Of a DNA stretch of 64,000 nucleotides, positions 50,705 through 62,904 are shown in pieces (positions within the stretch are counted from its first letter, which is position 1; the number at the start of each line of letters is the position of its first letter). This DNA comes from Mallotus nudiflorus (taxonomy: Eukaryota > Streptophyta > Magnoliopsida > Malpighiales > Euphorbiaceae). The DNA is taken from positions 204,501-268,500 of the forward strand of contig CANTUR010000605.1 in the NCBI GenBank assembly GCA_947683625.1, given 5' to 3'. The notes below the pieces were generated by a model, which saw nothing but the letters and a program-made list of their open reading frames with translations, searched no databases and was not told the origin of the DNA. The translations under genes were made by a program, and so were the position numbers.

Positions 50705-51504
50705 CTTGAAGACAATAGGTTCGATATTATATTGTAATGGCCAACCATATCTACCATTTCTCAATTCCTGGCCAGATACAATTGTGGAACTAACTTGAAT
50801 AAAACTCGGGCAAAGAAAATTTAAGTAGCCTGTCTTTTTGGAAGAATTAGCCTGTAAATGGATTTCAAAATGATTGTAAATAATTATGTTTATTAATCTT
50901 AAAAAATGAATGATAATATGAAAAAAAAGGTACTATCCAATAAGAATACATTTACAGAGAAACATCACCGAATAAAGTTGAACTTATCTAAGCACGAGAG
51001 TAAATAACAGTTTAATTGACAAAAAAGTAAGAAAAAAAAGTTCAGTCAAATTAATATATATAATCAACATAAAAAATACCAATAGATATTAATTATAATT
51101 AATTTTAGTGCATCTGATTAGACCATGGATATGATCGAAGGTGAACTATATATTCATGATGATTAAATAAGACAAATAATAAAATATTTCCGGAAAAAAA
51201 TTAGCTATTTAATGTGAAGCATTATAACGTAGAAATTAATTAACAGAAAGAGATAGAAATTAGAGATACCATCCATCCAATTTGAATAGGATTAAGCTCA
51301 TTTACAGGACCGTTCTTAATCCATATGGTAGCTGCACTAGATTGATTATTCCACACCTTAGGTTTGTGAATACTGATTTTACCTCTGACTCAATAATATT
51401 TTCTATATGGGGTTGGTGCTGTAGCCACAACAGCGAAGTACAAAGAAAGATAAATAATATTTACTCAAATTTTAATTACTCAATACATAATCAAATATTC
51501 ACGT

Positions 51505-51509
51505 GATGT
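51505..51509. other. Target site duplication, left copy (GATGT)
   Basis: Identical to 61406-61410 and directly abuts the 5' LTR. Removing 51510-61410 restores homology with intron 3 of the intact neprosin gene. Confidence 0.9.
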
Positions 51510-51803
51510 TGATACATGGAAAATTCAACTGAATAACCGTTATTTTGTAATTGTTGTTCTTAGGGCATGTGGTTTTATTGAGAGTTTGTTCTTTATGTTA
51601 TTTCCATTATTTTTGTCTGTATTGTTGAACTGTGATGAGCTATCCCTAAAAACTAGGAGGTGCAATGGCTATATCTTGAGAATTGTATTCATGCAGTTGT
51701 GATGCTAATGAGAACAATCTGATATTCTCTCTAGATTCTTTTTTTTTTTTCTCTTCCCCTCTAATTTCTCTCTGTTCTTGAGATCTAATTTCTAGCTGGA
51801 TCA
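51510..51803 (+). mobile_element. 5' LTR of gypsy element 2
   Basis: 294 bp from TGATACATGG to GCTGGATCA. It matches the 3' LTR (59585-61405) once the 1.5 kb solo LTR nested there is removed. The short LTR fits the Reina group of chromoviruses. Confidence 0.9.
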
Positions 51804-51823
51804 TATGGTATTAAAGTAGTTCT
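51804..51823 (+). other. Primer binding site of gypsy element 2 (initiator tRNA-Met type)
   Basis: TATGGTATTAAAGTAGTTC resembles TGGTATCAGAGC, the sequence complementary to the 3' end of initiator methionine tRNA. It lies immediately after the LTR. Confidence 0.65.
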
Positions 51824-54800
51824 AATCCAACCTTACCTCACTAAAAATTTCTTCAATCCCAGCATATCCAACCTTGCTTTACAATGTCAGTAGCAGAAGG
51901 CACTAGGTTGCAAGAAATGAAAAAAAAAAGGAAGAAAGAATTAGAACGATGGTGAAGGGAATGTTCATTGAAAACAACAAGTAGTAGGAGCAGACTTGGT
52001 CTGAAATGTTGAGTAAACAATAAAGTTCCATCCTGAATGAAATAAAAACCTTGCTAACCTCATTACAGTCACCCCACCATTGTTCACCTTCATTTTCATC
52101 ACTTGTAGTCATTATTAATTACTTTAATCTAGAAACCCCACAAGCTCTCGTAACCACACCACCACCTGTAGACAACTTATATAATACCCAAACTAATTTA
52201 CCATCCAAGATTAACCCATTCATCATTTTGGGTTCTGGTGATTCTGGAATTGCAAACACTCCTTACCATCTTTCAACCAGTTTTACTAAAGTTGAGTTTC
52301 CAAGATTTGATGGCACTAACCTTGAAGGATGGTTATTTAAGAGTGAATAGTTTTTCCATATTGATTTCACTCCCAATGAAGCTAAAAGGTTAAACTAGCT
52401 ACAATTTTCATGGAGGAAAGGGCCTTACAATGGCACCAATCCTTTCTTAAAAACATAAATAAGGTGATAGAGCCTCTTTAGGAGGAGTATCTAGAAGCGC
52501 TTAAAGGGAGATTTGGAGAAAAAATTTATGCAGACCCCATGGCAAACTTAAAAGGGTTATCTCAGGTAGGATCTCTCTAAAAATATCTAGAGGAATTTGA
52601 TATCCTATCGCATAAGGTCTCTCTATCTGGGGTGTATGCTTTTAATTGCTTCTTTAATGGCTTGTGTGATGAAATTAGAATTCCTTTGAGGATGTTTAGA
52701 TAAAAAAACACTATAAAAAGCCTATGCCTTAGCTAGAATGCAAGAATCCTACGTAAAAGCTACTAAAACTAGGAAGAACTTTCTCAACGAGCCATCTACT
52801 ACTACCCATACTGCCTTACCCATCAACCAAAATAAACCCCCACTCCTTTCAACTCCCATATACCTACATAAACTCAATACATCCTCCTCTTAACCCAACA
52901 GTATAGTAACAAAACAAGTCGGAAAATTTGGCTAAAATTAATAAGAAGAGAGTAAAAAATCTAATGCTGAAATTAATGAGAAGAGAGCAAACAAGTTATA
53001 CTTTCAATGTGATGAGAAATTCACACTTGGGCACAGATGTAAGAAGAAGTAGCTGAATATAATTATAGTCCAAGATTTTCCAGATGATGAACCTATAGAG
53101 GGTTTCACTCTCGATTGTGAAGATTCATTAGAGCTTCCTATAATTTTAATGCATGTTATGGGAGGGATCACTCACAGGCACATCAAACAATAAGAATAGT
53201 GGAAAACTATAAGAAAAAGCAAATTCACATCTTGATTGACTCGGGTAGCACCTATAATTTTTTGGATGTAACTGTAGTAAACGGTCTGGGTAGTCCTCTA
53301 AAGTTTATAAACCAAATTTACATTATAGTAGCAAATGGGCAAGAAGTTGTGTGCAACCATATATGGGAGTAGTTTTGTTAGAAGGCACAAGGTTACAAAT
53401 TCATGGTTGATTTATTGGTAATGCCAATAGAAGGATGTGAGATAGTATTAGGCATATAGTGACTGACTATGTTTAGTGACATTACCTAGACTTTAAAGGA
53501 GCTAGATATAACATTCAAGATTAGGGACGTTAATTATTACCTAAAGAGAATCACTACCATGAGAGTAAAAGTCATTACTAAAAGTAATATGATTAAATTG
53601 ATACAACATAGTCCCTCCATTACCTATGTAGCTCAGGTGAAGGCCATATTAGTAGGGGACTCTACATAACCATAGCTATAGGATGAATCATGCTCTTCTG
53701 AGGTAACACATTACTCTTGTTGACTTATTAGATAAGTTCCAATCACTGTTTGATAAAACCTATATAGTTACCACCACATAAAGTGCATGACCATATGATA
53801 CCATAAATGGAAGGCACAAAACCTATGAATGTGAGACCTTACAAACACTCTTCTCTATAAACGGATGTCATAGAAAAAATGGTCTAGGAATTACTTTATA
53901 ATGGCACCATTCAATATAGCGTAAGCCCTATTCATCACCTGTGGTTTTGGTTAAATAGAAAGATAATAGTTAGAGGATGTGTATAGCTTATAGGGAGCTT
54001 ATCAATAGAACTATTAAAGACAGGTTCCCAATTCCTACCATTAAAGAGTTACTTGATGAATTAAATGAGATTGCCTTCTTTTCCAAAATTGATTTGACCT
54101 TCGACTATCATTAAATCGAGGTGTACATTCTTGATATACTAAAGATCGCCTTTAGAACATATGAAGGGCATTATGAGTTTATAGTCTTGCCATTTAACTT
54201 TACCAATGCTCCCTCTACTTTTTAGAGCTTGATGAATGATGTATTTAAACCTTATTTAAAAAAGTTTGTGTTGGGTCTTTCAATGATATATTAGTGTACA
54301 ACAGAGATATTCATTCTCATTTATAGCACCTAAAAGCTATTTTCTTAAAATTGTAAGAGCATCAATTATATGCCAAGCGAAGTAAGTGTGTATTTAGGAG
54401 TTCCTCTGTTGAATACTTGGGTCATATTATTAGTATAGAAGGGGTATCCACCAACCCAAAAAATATTGAATTAGTAATAAAGTGGCCAGCTCCAATTAAT
54501 GTTAAACAACTCAAAGGGTTTTTAGGCCTTACTGGATATTATCAGAGGTTCATAAGGGGGCATGGAGTTGTTAGTAAGCTATTAATTGAGCTATTAAAGG
54601 CACAATAGGCTTTTGAAATCCTTAAAGTTGCACTTATAACTGCACCTGTGTTGGTTTGCCCTCTCCTAATAAGCAGTTTGTTATCAAATTGAATGCAAGT
54701 GAAGTGAGAATCAATGTTGTCCTAATGTAAAAGGATCATCCAATTGCATATATAAGTAAGGCCCTTGCTCCCAAGCATCAATCCTTATCTATGCACGAAA

Positions 54801-56818
54801 AGGAGCTACAAGCCTTAGTCTACATTATCAAAAAATAGGACCGCTATGTGGCCTATAGGCACTTCATCATTATAACTAATTATAAAAGCCTCAAATTCTT
54901 GTTAGAGCAAAGGATCACCACTACACATCAACAAAAGTACATAGCCAAATTATTTAGTTATGACTTTGAAATCTTATACAATAATAGGAAGGAGAATACT
55001 ACAACTGATGCTTTATCTTGGCTCCCTGCCTCTGCACTTGCTTGACCATTTTAACTACTATTTATAGCCTGTTACTAATGATTAAACAAAGTTGGGCTAA
55101 TGATGTTGTGATACAAAACTTGCTCAAATCATTATAGGATGTCACTTATGCATAAGGACCTTATTCTTAGTATGGAAATTTACTACGAAAGAAAGGCAAA
55201 CTTATAGTTGGCAATGATTTTTAACTAAAGTAGAAATTATTGTAACTAATGTACGATTTGGGAATAGGAGGTCACTTTGGGGTTTAAGCTACTTACAAAA
55301 GGTTGTAGCTTCTTTTTTATTGGAAAGGAATGGAGAAGGATGTTCACAATTACATCAAAAGCTGTGCTGTTTGCCAAACTTGTAAATAAGAAAATGTCAA
55401 CACTTTGAGGCTTTTACAACCATTATCCATTGTAGAAAATATTTAGATAGATGTGAGCATGAATTTTATGGAAGGTCTACTAAAATCATATGAGAAAGAG
55501 GTTATTATAGTGGTAGTAAATTGACTAAGCAAATACAACCACTTCTTAGCTTTAAGTCACCCCTATAAATCATCAATAATTGCTTAATTATTCCTTGATA
55601 ACATCTCCAAGTTACATGGCTTAGCTTCCTCCATTATTAGTAGCAGAGATCCTATTTTATCATCAATAATTGCTAAAATCCAATGCCTAACATCCATAAA
55701 TAAATAGGTGAAAAAAGTAGTCAATCATTGTTTGGAAACCTACCTATAGTGCATGTTATGAGAAAATCCAAAGCATTAGGGTAAGTGGCTTCCAATAGCA
55801 AAATGGTGGTATAACGCTAAATACCATTCCTCTACTCAATCTACTCTATTTGATATAGTATACAGAATACCTCTGCCTTTGCACATCCTTTACCTTTTAG
55901 GAGACTTACCCATTCTTGTAGTGGATTAATGGTTACAGGATAGAGAAATGACTTTAAATATAATGGAACACCATTTGTTAAGAGCCCAAGATCAGATGAA
56001 GAAATAAGTTGATTCTTATAGGTCTAATATGACATTTAATATATGAGACATGGTTTCTATGAAATTGAAGACTTACAAACAACAAAGTTTAATCCATAGA
56101 GCTAACCATAAGCTCTCACCATTATATTACGGACCTTTTTGTGTTGAAGATAAGATTAATAGTGTGGCTTATAAATTGCAATTACCTTTTGGCTTTGAAA
56201 TTGTCACGACCCGAACCCGAGGGCACGTGACCGGCACTAGGGAATGGGAAGGCATAAGGCCCCCAAAACCCGTAGTAAACCTTAAAGAAAAGAAAATAAA
56301 ACCATTCATATTTTAAACTTTATTTTAAAATAGAACGCATTATCAAACTGATTTTTTTCCCAGAATACACAAATTCAACTGCTTAAATAAAGTGTACTTC
56401 AACATCTCACATTATAAATCGAACTTACATCTTATACATACGCGTATTTCGTATAAATAAACTATATAATTATGTTTAAACCATACAAATCTTTAATACA
56501 TATACTACTGTAGCAACCTAGATTTACACACAGTACAGCTTACAATGACCTACATAAAATAGCCGGTGAAGAAGAAACCCGGCGTGGAGGTAGTCTGAGG
56601 TCGAACTCCCAAGCTCCTGAAAAAAATAAATTGAGGGGAATCAGACCTCACTGAGTAAGTCAATAAAAGAGCTGTACGGTTTGAAAACCTTTTTGAAAAC
56701 TATATATGTTATAGTGAAAATAATTTATAATATATAATTATAGCTTTTGAAAAATCTCGGTAGAACCCTAAACCCAAATCTAAATGGCCAACCGGGCCCA
56801 CTTATTCCAATTAGACTA

Positions 56819-57005
56819 CCGGTCCCCGAGAGCAAAGGCATCAACCGAGGCACTAAGCCGTAGTCATTCACTTAATCCAAATATATGGCACTGGCGGTCC
56901 CCGAGAGCTAAGGCATCAATCGAGGCACCCATCCCAATCTATTATTGACTTTCCAATCACTGGCGGTCCCCGAGAGCAAAGGCTTCCACCGAGGCACCCG
57001 TCCCA
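56819..57005. repeat. Triple 30 bp motif in solo LTR 2
   Basis: GGTCCCCGAGAGCAAAGGC-type copies near 56820, 56896 and 56965, at the same spacing as in solo LTR 1. Confidence 0.8.
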
Positions 57006-57813
57006 GTTTAACATTCACCAATCATATATACATCGGATCCATCTCTCAATCTCTACCATGTGCACATAGTCCTGGTGAAGCCCACTAGGTAGCCTGTTCT
57101 ACCAAAATTTCTCAAATTGATTTTAAATAAATAAAATGCATTTGAATCGTAAATAATAGCATTAAATTAAATAAATCATATAATCAATATAATAGAAATA
57201 CGAGCGAATGCATTCTTTAAATAAACACACGCACAGATCGTTCTATTGACTTACAGGATGAATGCGAAGGCTGACGACCACGCGTCTGCCTCGGCCTTAC
57301 GGCTTCTGCTCCGAAATGCTATAAAAGAAAATAATAATCGACTTTTAAAACATGACTAAGGAATCGAAATCAGAAATCAACAAAATAATAAAATTCCAGA
57401 CTGACTCGAGGAAAACCGGATGAGACTCGACAGACAGGATTTAACCTAACTAATGGTAGAAATTTTACGGATATCACGTTTTACGAGAAAATCTACCGAA
57501 ATTTCGACAGAGTCTCCTCTGTAAAACGGACATCTCTCTACCAGAGGTAGAGCCAGACCTGCATAGAAAATGCACTTCCAATATACACAACCTTTCACAC
57601 TCGAGTCGGGCTCCCAAAACTTCAATTTGCCCCGACCGATATCACAACTCAATAAAGTATCAAAATTAATAATATTTATTTCTCCAATTACACACATACT
57701 AAAATAAATAAAATTATATAAAATCTCAATTATTCAAAATTGAACAATTAAATTTGTATTCCATCACCAACAATATAAATATCATTATTATCCAAATGAA
57801 AACCTTTGTAATG

Positions 57814-57816
<3 letters not shown>

Positions 57817-57859
<43 letters not shown>
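57817..57859. repeat. (TA)n microsatellite in solo LTR 2
   Basis: About 21 TA units. The equivalent place in solo LTR 1 (12855-12868) has about 7. Confidence 0.85.
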
Positions 57860-57863
<4 letters not shown>

Positions 57864-58815
57864 AATTGGACATTTAAAATTTTACACTACTTAGGAAATT
57901 ATATCAATTAATTTATAAAAATTATCTAAACCCTTTAAATATTAATAAGACTAATTAAAATATATATTTTACCATATTTAGTGAAAAAATTATATTTTTA
58001 CCCCTACAATATATTAATTACATAATGTGCTGTATATACTAAAAAAAAATTCCTTAAAATTATTTAATCATCCAAAACTTATTTTCTCAATGTTAAATTC
58101 TTAATATAATTAAAACATATTAATGGCTTTTAATTTCTTCTAATAAAAATATAATTAGCCTAATAATTAAATTTTGACATAGAGTATAGAAATTCCTAAA
58201 AATTGTATAATATCCTAAAAAATTTATTTTCTTTACCCTAAAATTTATATCAACTCATAATAACACCAAAATGCCAATTATTATTATTATTTGCTATTTT
58301 TATAATTAATTCCCGAAAATTCCTAAAATAGTATTAAAATATTCAAAATTCACCAAAAATCAAAATAAATTCCAAAATTTATACAAAAATTCCTAGAGGT
58401 AGATTGAGCTACTAGGAATCACATTTGAAAAGGAAGTTTGCATGAATCAAGCTAGATCAAGTTAAAAAAATTTTGAAACCCTAGAGTTCACAAACTGAAA
58501 TTCAACCAAAACTCAATCAATTCATGACCAAAGCTTAAACAAAGCTTAGAATGAGCCTCACCGGTGCAAGGGGAGGAGATTGGCACCGGAATGGAGGAAA
58601 ATGGTGGCCGGACGAAGCTTGGGTGAGTTTGGAGCAAACTCTCGGCTTCTTTCTTCCAGCGGCTTCCGGCTGCTCTGCAGGTGACCGGAGGCGAGGGAGA
58701 AGGAAGAGGAAGCAGCAGACGGCGGCTGGAGGTGGGGGAGGCGCAGTGATGGTGGTGGTCGAGGGCATCGCGCGGATGGGGGAGAGGGAGGAGCTTCGAC
58801 TCTGTTTTCTTCTTC

Positions 58816-58818
<3 letters not shown>

Positions 58819-58904
<86 letters not shown>
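58819..58904. repeat. Long (TA)n microsatellite in solo LTR 2
   Basis: About 43 TA units directly after the GC-rich block. Solo LTR 1 has about 9 units at 14003-14020. It causes meaningless Tyr-Ile open frames on both strands. Confidence 0.92.
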
Positions 58905-58910
<6 letters not shown>

Positions 58911-59749
58911 CATACATATAATTAGATAGACATATACACATATATTATATACATATATACACTTAACCCACTAATATACATACACATATAATATAATAAT
59001 TAAACCCTACATCTATATTTATAAATATACATATATACATATATTTATAAATATATATATATACATATATTTATTTATATGCACATGTATACACACATAT
59101 ATATTTATTTGTTTATAGACATACATGTAGCTAATGACTTTAATATAATTTAAAATAACACTAATAGCGATAATGAAAATAATAATAATAATTACAATAA
59201 TAACAATCATAAAATAAATATAATATGATGGAAAAATAACTATTTATAGTATGATTTGATAAAAAAAAAAAACCCTATCTATTTAAGTAATATGTAGGGT
59301 ATTACAGAAATACACAATGTATTCGATGTTTCCCAACTGAAACCATCAATTCTGGCTCATGCTCAAACAACTATTCATCTTCCAACATCAAAAATAGGAC
59401 CATCAACACTTATGGCCATCTTAGATAGAAAAATAGTAAAAAGAGGTAGTGAGGCTACTACTAAGGTACTCATACAGTGGTTAGACAGACCAATTGAGGA
59501 GGCAATATGGGAATTTTTGTTCGATATTCAGCAGAGGCATCCTCACGTTAACCTTGTGGATAAGGTTCTTTAATGGGGCATGCATGATAGGTGGAGAATT
59601 CAGTTGAATAAGCATTTATTTTTAATTGTTGTTGTTAGGCCATGTCATTTTTTTGAGAGTTTGTTATTTCTATTATTTTCATTATTTTTATATGTATTAC
59701 TAAGTTGTGATGAGCTGTCCCTAAAAAACTAAGAGGTGCAATGGCAATA

Positions 59750-61262
59750 TGTTATGTGTCATTTATACATATAATTTTAGGAGCATTTTTATTAGCTTTA
59801 TAATATATTTTTATAAGTTTATTTAATTATTATTAATTTTACTTGCATTTAGCATAATATTATTTAATTTACATTTAAAGAATACCTATGCATGTTTGTT
59901 TAATAATTAAGTGCATTATAGTATCTAATTAAATTATTTGTTGTAGTTTTGTGAACTAAAACTAGTGCACGACTGTGTCTGGAAAGTCTCTTTGCACAAA
60001 TTGCATACACAAGCTAGCACATGATTGTATGCTAATTAAGAATCCTGCACGCTTCACCACACGACTTTGCAAAAAGGTGTGCACTTGTATGATTAAAGCC
60101 AAACCTGATGAAGAAGCTATGAACACTTCACCACACGACCATGTATCAGGCCATGCACAAATTTGGAATAGTACACACTTGAGTACATGGCCATGCACTA
60201 GGGTGTGCACACAAAATTAATGTACATGCTTGCATACACGCCCTAGTGCATGGCCATGCGCTAGGGTGTGCACTCATGAAAAATCTTCCTCTTTCGTTAA
60301 GGATTACAGATTTAGAAGATTTCAAAATTGGAAGATTACAAAATGAGAATATTCTAGAATTGGAATTTCTAAGGGAAATAAATGGCTAAAAAAAGAGGAT
60401 CAATTCATCAATTTAGGCAGGGAGAATTCATTTAAATCAGCATTTAGAGATATTTTAAGTAGAGAATAAGCAGAGTTTCAAGTCAATCACGTTCAAGCAT
60501 AATTGTTCTCATGTTTAGAATAGCTTTGATTATGATTGTTTCCATCATGTGTAATTAATTTACTCAGGGTTTGGATTCTTGTAGTTAGACTACTGCTTGT
60601 TTGGATTTTTATTTTAAATTCAATAAGTTAATATTTAGTCAATTTTACAGGTTGCTTTTATATGTTCTTGTTTTTTATTTTAGGTCTAATTAAATGCATG
60701 TTTTTGGGTAGATTAGTAGACAACGAAAGTTGCATGATCTATTAGTTCATAGACCTATGAAACTTAGGAACCTCGATCACGAAAATAGAAGAATCCTTCG
60801 GAGTATTAAATTGCTAAAGAACTTAATGAGTCTTAAGTAATTCACTTGACCATGAAAATAGGTAGTAATTAGTTTTGACATCTTGAATGATCTCGAAAGA
60901 GACTTTAAGTAATTTGAGTAATTTACTCTTGACTATATTAACAAGTTGAATTAAGATTTAATCCTGTAATTCAAGTAACTGTTTAGTGAAACGAATCCAG
61001 GCTCTATCTTTCGATTATTGAATTTTTATTTTAGATTTAGAATTTCTCTATCTTTCGATTATTAAATTTTTATTTTAGATTTAGAATTTATCTTTGTTAG
61101 TTAATATGGTTGTCTATTTCAATTAAATCTATTTGTTAGCTTGTGTAGATAAAATTACAGCTAGTACTTGGTATCAATCTCCTCATGGGAAAAATACTCG
61201 ATACTTGATATTCAAACTTTACTACTTGTTGTGAATTGTGCACTTGTGGAAATTACCTAACA
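59750..61262 (+). mobile_element. Athila-like solo LTR nested in the 3' LTR of gypsy element 2
   Basis: 1,513 bp, TGTTATGTGTCATTT to ACCTAACA, flanked by perfect CAATA copies (59745-59749 and 61263-61267). The end resembles Athila LTR ends (TACTCGATACTTGATATT, then ACTTGTTGTGAATTGTGCAC). The middle carries repeated CATGCACTAGGGTGTGCAC-type words (60150-60270). No internal region is present. Confidence 0.9.
60140..60275. repeat. Short GTGCA-rich repeats within the Athila-like solo LTR
   Basis: CATGGCCATGCACTAGGGTG (60187) recurs as CATGGCCATGCGCTAGGGTG (60249). Related ACGACCATG and CATGCACAA words lie upstream. They create open frames on both strands without gene support. Confidence 0.7.
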
Positions 61263-62227
61263 CAATATCTTGAGAATTGTATTCACGCAGTTGTCATGCA
61301 AATGAGAATAATATGATATTTTCTCTATAGATTGTTCTCCTTCTTCTTTTCTTTCTTCCCCTCTAATTTCTCTCTATTCTTGCCATCCAATTTCTAGCTG
61401 GATCAGATGTCCCCCATGAATAGTCTCAACAGCAAAATATGTGGACATCCTATTCAGAAGAGTAAGAATCAAATTCCTATTTCCCCTCTCTCTGCCTTGT
61501 GGTACTAGGATTTAATGATTTGATCTTACTGTAAAAAAAAAATAAAATAAAAAATTCAATACTCACATGATATCGTCCTGAATTTGTTGTTTGTGAGTTG
61601 TGCATTATTGTTGATATATGTTTGGCAGCTGAGAGTTATTGTTTGGTGGTTCTTGGGATAGGAACTTTCATGAGGGCATTCCACCTTTTTAGGTATTGAT
61701 GATGGACCTTTCACTCCCAAATCATTTTCTTTTCCAATACTATTTTTAGGTATTGCGCCAGGTTTCATATGCATGCATACAAACATTTTGTTCTTTTTAT
61801 TTAAACAAAAATTAAAATAAAATAAAAAAATTTATAGTAAGGCAGATTGCTGGTATATGTGTATGCAATCAATAGTACCCCATCTGCATCATGGTTTGTG
61901 CTTTTATTGAAATTAATTATACGAATAAAATATAAAGTCAATAACCAAAATTTTTATTATGAATTTGCAATTTAATCCCATGCTTTAAATTATTAAAAAT
62001 TGAATTAATTATTGATTAATATTTTATTACTATTTTTTATGAATTACAGTGCAAGAAAATACAAGTACTTGAATGCATTTGTTAGCTGGTTTATTCAACA
62101 ACTTAACTTGACTTTCTAAATCTAAGCTGTGAAATTCGAATGTTCCTTTCCCAACTTCAACTTCACCTCCAAAAACCATAATATTGATGGCTAGTAACGT
62201 TATTGCAATATTTTCTTTCATTCTCAT

Positions 62228-62900
62228 ATCTACAAAACACTTCTAATCTAACCCAATTTTATTTTTTCAAATGAATGATGTAATGTGTATAAATATATCA
62301 ACAAAGCACAAAGCACCAACTTTATTTTCAGATTCATCTGATTTGCATTCATTTATTATTATTTTTTTCATTAACAAACCATGCAAATGAAGATAATATA
62401 AAATAGTGTAAATTTACCTTTAATATTTTATTATACTTTTGTGCCAACTATTTTTCTTCTTTGTCAGTAAAGGAGTAGTAAGGTGGTAAGTGTTCTTTTA
62501 GGGCATTCTATGGTGTAGAGTTCAATTCATACTATTGTTAATTTAAAAGGAAAGATTACCTCCTATTATGCAATTCATTGATACTTAGTTTTATATGATT
62601 TTTTTATTTAAAAAATCATTTTTCTATTTTATTATTTAATTGGTGTGTCAGGATATTATAGTGATCACTATTATTAAATGTTAGTGAAGAAGTGAATATA
62701 TTTATTTAACTATGGTGAATTTGCATTTTTATTTTTGGTGGACTAACTTGTGAAGTGTAGTAAGTGGGTATCCAAAAGATATCCCTAACATTTTCAAGGA
62801 TGTGTCTTGAACCTGGGAGAGGTCAACACTTTGAGGCATAAAGAACCCATGCATTCATACTCCATAATAATATCTGAATACCTATGTAATGTGAACACAA
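62228..62900. other. Upstream region of the neprosin duplicate
   Basis: Collinear with 40534-41158, including the TATA region and the 40980-41158 block. Similarity stops at about 62900, marking the edge of the duplication. Confidence 0.7.
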
Positions 62901-62904
62901 ATTT

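Larger units (their letters stand above)
56202..59306 (-). mobile_element. Solo LTR 2, same 3.1 kb family as 11208-14289
   Basis: 3,105 bp bounded by TGTCACGACCC and GTATTACA, with a perfect GAAAT duplication at 56197-56201 and 59307-59311. It interrupts the integrase C-terminus of gypsy element 2, and removing it restores the frame. Collinear with solo LTR 1 throughout, including the triple repeat and the GC-rich block (58550-58800). Its TA tracts are much longer. Confidence 0.93.
51884..59575 (+). pseudogene. Gypsy element 2 gag-pol with chromodomain (Reina-like)
   Basis: Gag starts at ATG 51884; the VEFPRFDGTNLEGWLFKSE block lies at about 52293-52350 and a zinc-knuckle remnant near 53000. 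Retropepsin ILIDSGSTYNFLD lies at about 53230. RT spans 53700-54420, much broken. The RT thumb/RNase H junction GFLGLTGYYQRFIRGHG is near 54515-54565, and RNase H ends near 55040. The integrase zinc finger is near 55350. The core continues to about 55900, then YKLQLPFGFE at 56170-56200. After the solo LTR (56202-59306) the frame resumes as IHNVFDVSQLKPS, with a chromodomain (59410-59570, AILDRKIVKRG). Chromodomains guide integration to chromatin marks (family knowledge). Dozens of stops, often CAG to TAG, disable it. Confidence 0.88.
59585..61405 (+). mobile_element. 3' LTR of gypsy element 2, interrupted
   Basis: Starts TGATAGGTGG and ends CTGGATCA, directly followed by the GATGT target duplication (61406-61410). 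Without the nested 1,513 bp insertion and its five-base repeat it is about 303 bp, matching the 5' LTR. Confidence 0.9.
50253..62227 (-). pseudogene. Duplicate neprosin gene, broken and split by nested retrotransposons
   Basis: Exon equivalents of the gene at 38211-40533: exon 1 62069-62227 (intact frame, signal peptide retained); exon 2 about 61850-61890 (3' third lost); exon 3 61567-61768 (acceptor AG changed to AT, plus a short deletion); exon 4 51269-51436 (stop in YY-stop-VRG); exon 5 about 50935-50990 (stop replaces Pro-Arg context); exon 6 50705-50851 (open); exon 7 about 50256-50630 (two single-base deletions). Intron 3 carries the 9.9 kb gypsy insertion 51510-61405. Exon 4 also reads IQIGW, and the GGRV site reads GGCN (CGT to TGT). 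The catalytic replacements therefore predate the duplication. No function is expected. Confidence 0.9.

Noticed and set aside
58488..58941. Overlapping GC-rich frames of 109-127 codons in solo LTR 2
   Set aside because: They overlap on opposite strands and run into the TA microsatellite. They are not collinear with frames in solo LTR 1; kept only as a question about the GC-rich block.
59962..60220. Complementary open frames of 81-82 codons on both strands
   Set aside because: Produced by palindromic GTGCA words within an LTR.
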